A stretch of DNA of 64,000 nucleotides from Penelope pileata (lineage: Eukaryota; Chordata; Aves; Galliformes; Cracidae), in contig WBMW01005037.1 of the NCBI GenBank assembly GCA_013396635.1, forward strand, positions 958,665 through 1,022,664, written 5' to 3'. The notes under the pieces are model-generated. The model was given only the letters and a program-made list of their open reading frames with translations. It was not told where the DNA came from and made no database searches. A program made the position numbers and the translations under genes. The stretch's first letter is position 1. Each line of letters opens with the position of its first letter. Of the stretch, positions 63,049-64,000 are shown piece by piece.

Positions 63049-64000
63049 AGAATAGGCAGCAAATCAGATAACAAAATTTTGAAAAGGTCAAATTAATATT
63101 TTTTTACAGCTATCTTTCACAGAATGGATGAGGCATTAAAATTCTGATTATAAGTTCTCGTGAGAATGGATTGTAATGAGAACAGGAACCAGCACATTAT
63201 GAATCCACTCTCCTGGTAATAATTTTAACTAGAACAGTAACTGGTACAAATGTAATTCATTATTTCATTCTTATGACAATTTAAAGGCTGAAATCTGGTT
63301 GTTATCCTGTGGCCTTCTTGTGCCATATCTAGGACAGTAAGATTTGACATACTGAGATACTTAACGAAACGGACGGATGTAAACTCCCTTTAGAGTCTGT
63401 CTTGACACAATTACTGCCTTCTATAGAGTTTTCAGTAAAGATTGGGTTGAAATCATGTTAAAAAGTAGTCCTGATTTGTGTTTATTTAGGACAGATGGCT
63501 AATTTAACTTGTCTGATCTCAGTTTCTTATTGGACTACATCCAGTGGTCCTTGGTAGTCTAATATCTGAATTCAACGTTTCCCGAAGCCATCAGATGCAA
63601 ATAGCAAAAGTAATTAAAGATTGCTTCAAACTGTAAATATCCATTAAAAAGTGTGAAATTTTTGCTAATAACATTTGTGGAGCTTTTGGTATTTTGAAGA
63701 GTTTTAGCTGCACTGACAGTAAAGACTGACACCAAATATGGTGAGTGGTTTTATTTGTGTTTTTTTCCCTGCTGCTTTCAAGTACCTTAAAAAAGATACT
63801 GTAACATGTCTGATGGCCACAAAACTTCTTGCCCTTGTTGAAGCAGGGGAAGGAAGGAAAGGATGGTAGGATTTGAGGAGTCGGAATTGTTTAGGATTTA
63901 GGATTGACACTTGTGGTATGTGCTGTTATCTTCTGCAGTTCCCATAGCTGTCCTTAGGCAGAGGGCTGAGAGCTCCGCACGCTCTGGCTGTCCTTTTGGG

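Larger units (their letters stand above)
54212..64000 (+). other. CDH4: CDH4 intron 2, last part in the window, no gene seen
   Basis: The intron is still open at the window end. It holds small tandem duplications at 55813-55863 and 63009-63048, a T19 run at 55034-55052 and a GT-rich stretch at 61541-61583. A 158-codon minus-strand frame at 61808-62284 has no recognisable domain and no splice context that would support it. Confidence 0.7.

Noticed and set aside
1..64000. Possible endogenous retrovirus or LTR pairs, mitochondrial insertions, CRISPR-like arrays and rRNA or snoRNA genes.
   Set aside because: I scanned by eye for terminal repeats, retroviral gene motifs, regularly spaced repeats and conserved RNA cores and saw none. 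Highly diverged copies could be missed without a search tool.

Overview
This is a vertebrate nuclear window, almost certainly from a bird and probably a galliform such as chicken. Two observations support this. Several fragments of the avian LINE CR1 are recognisable from their 3' end, including the octamer-type tail and the typical internal blocks. The one convincing coding exon, at 24120-24231, encodes the N-terminal prodomain start of R-cadherin (CDH4) and agrees with my recollection of the chicken protein. No bacterial-style operons, CRISPR arrays, tRNA or rRNA genes are present.

Layout. 1 to about 21.5 kb is AT-rich, gene-poor DNA upstream of CDH4. It holds a long polypyrimidine tract (262-487), an intact short hAT-type DNA transposon copy with 8-bp target duplications (1265-1658), three CR1 fragments (3911-3964, 4151-4411, 16949-17011) and a cluster of POU/octamer-like sites (15910-16060). 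From about 21.5 to 23.2 kb the base composition changes sharply: a degenerate 20-22 bp minisatellite (about 22069-22270) runs into a CpG island (about 22265-22900) that is broken by a 43-base assembly gap (22349-22391). I infer this island is the CDH4 promoter region and that exon 1, which carries the signal peptide, may be hidden in the gap; a more distant upstream exon 1 is not excluded. CDH4 exon 2 (112 bp, phase 0 to 1) follows at 24120-24231 with good splice sites. Everything from 24232 to 64000 is read as CDH4 intron 2, at least 39.8 kb long here, with no exon 3 in the window. It contains a CR1 fragment, many A/T homopolymers (especially 30-37 kb), a second assembly gap (34761-34769), and some candidate regulatory pieces: a CTCF-like motif at 54199-54211 and an octamer-bearing hairpin at 45681-45705.

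Function. As read here, the window is the 5' end of one gene: distal upstream DNA, promoter island, the exon joining signal peptide to prodomain, and the first tens of kilobases of a very large second intron, where long-range control elements would be expected. Most other open frames are short and look like chance ORFs. The one that looks somewhat protein-like is on the minus strand at 36367-36678. I do not recognise it, and it is flagged rather than called as a gene. I found no evidence of a new biological system; the best leads are the unexplained antisense frame, the acceptor-like minisatellite beside the promoter, and the candidate conserved regulatory elements.
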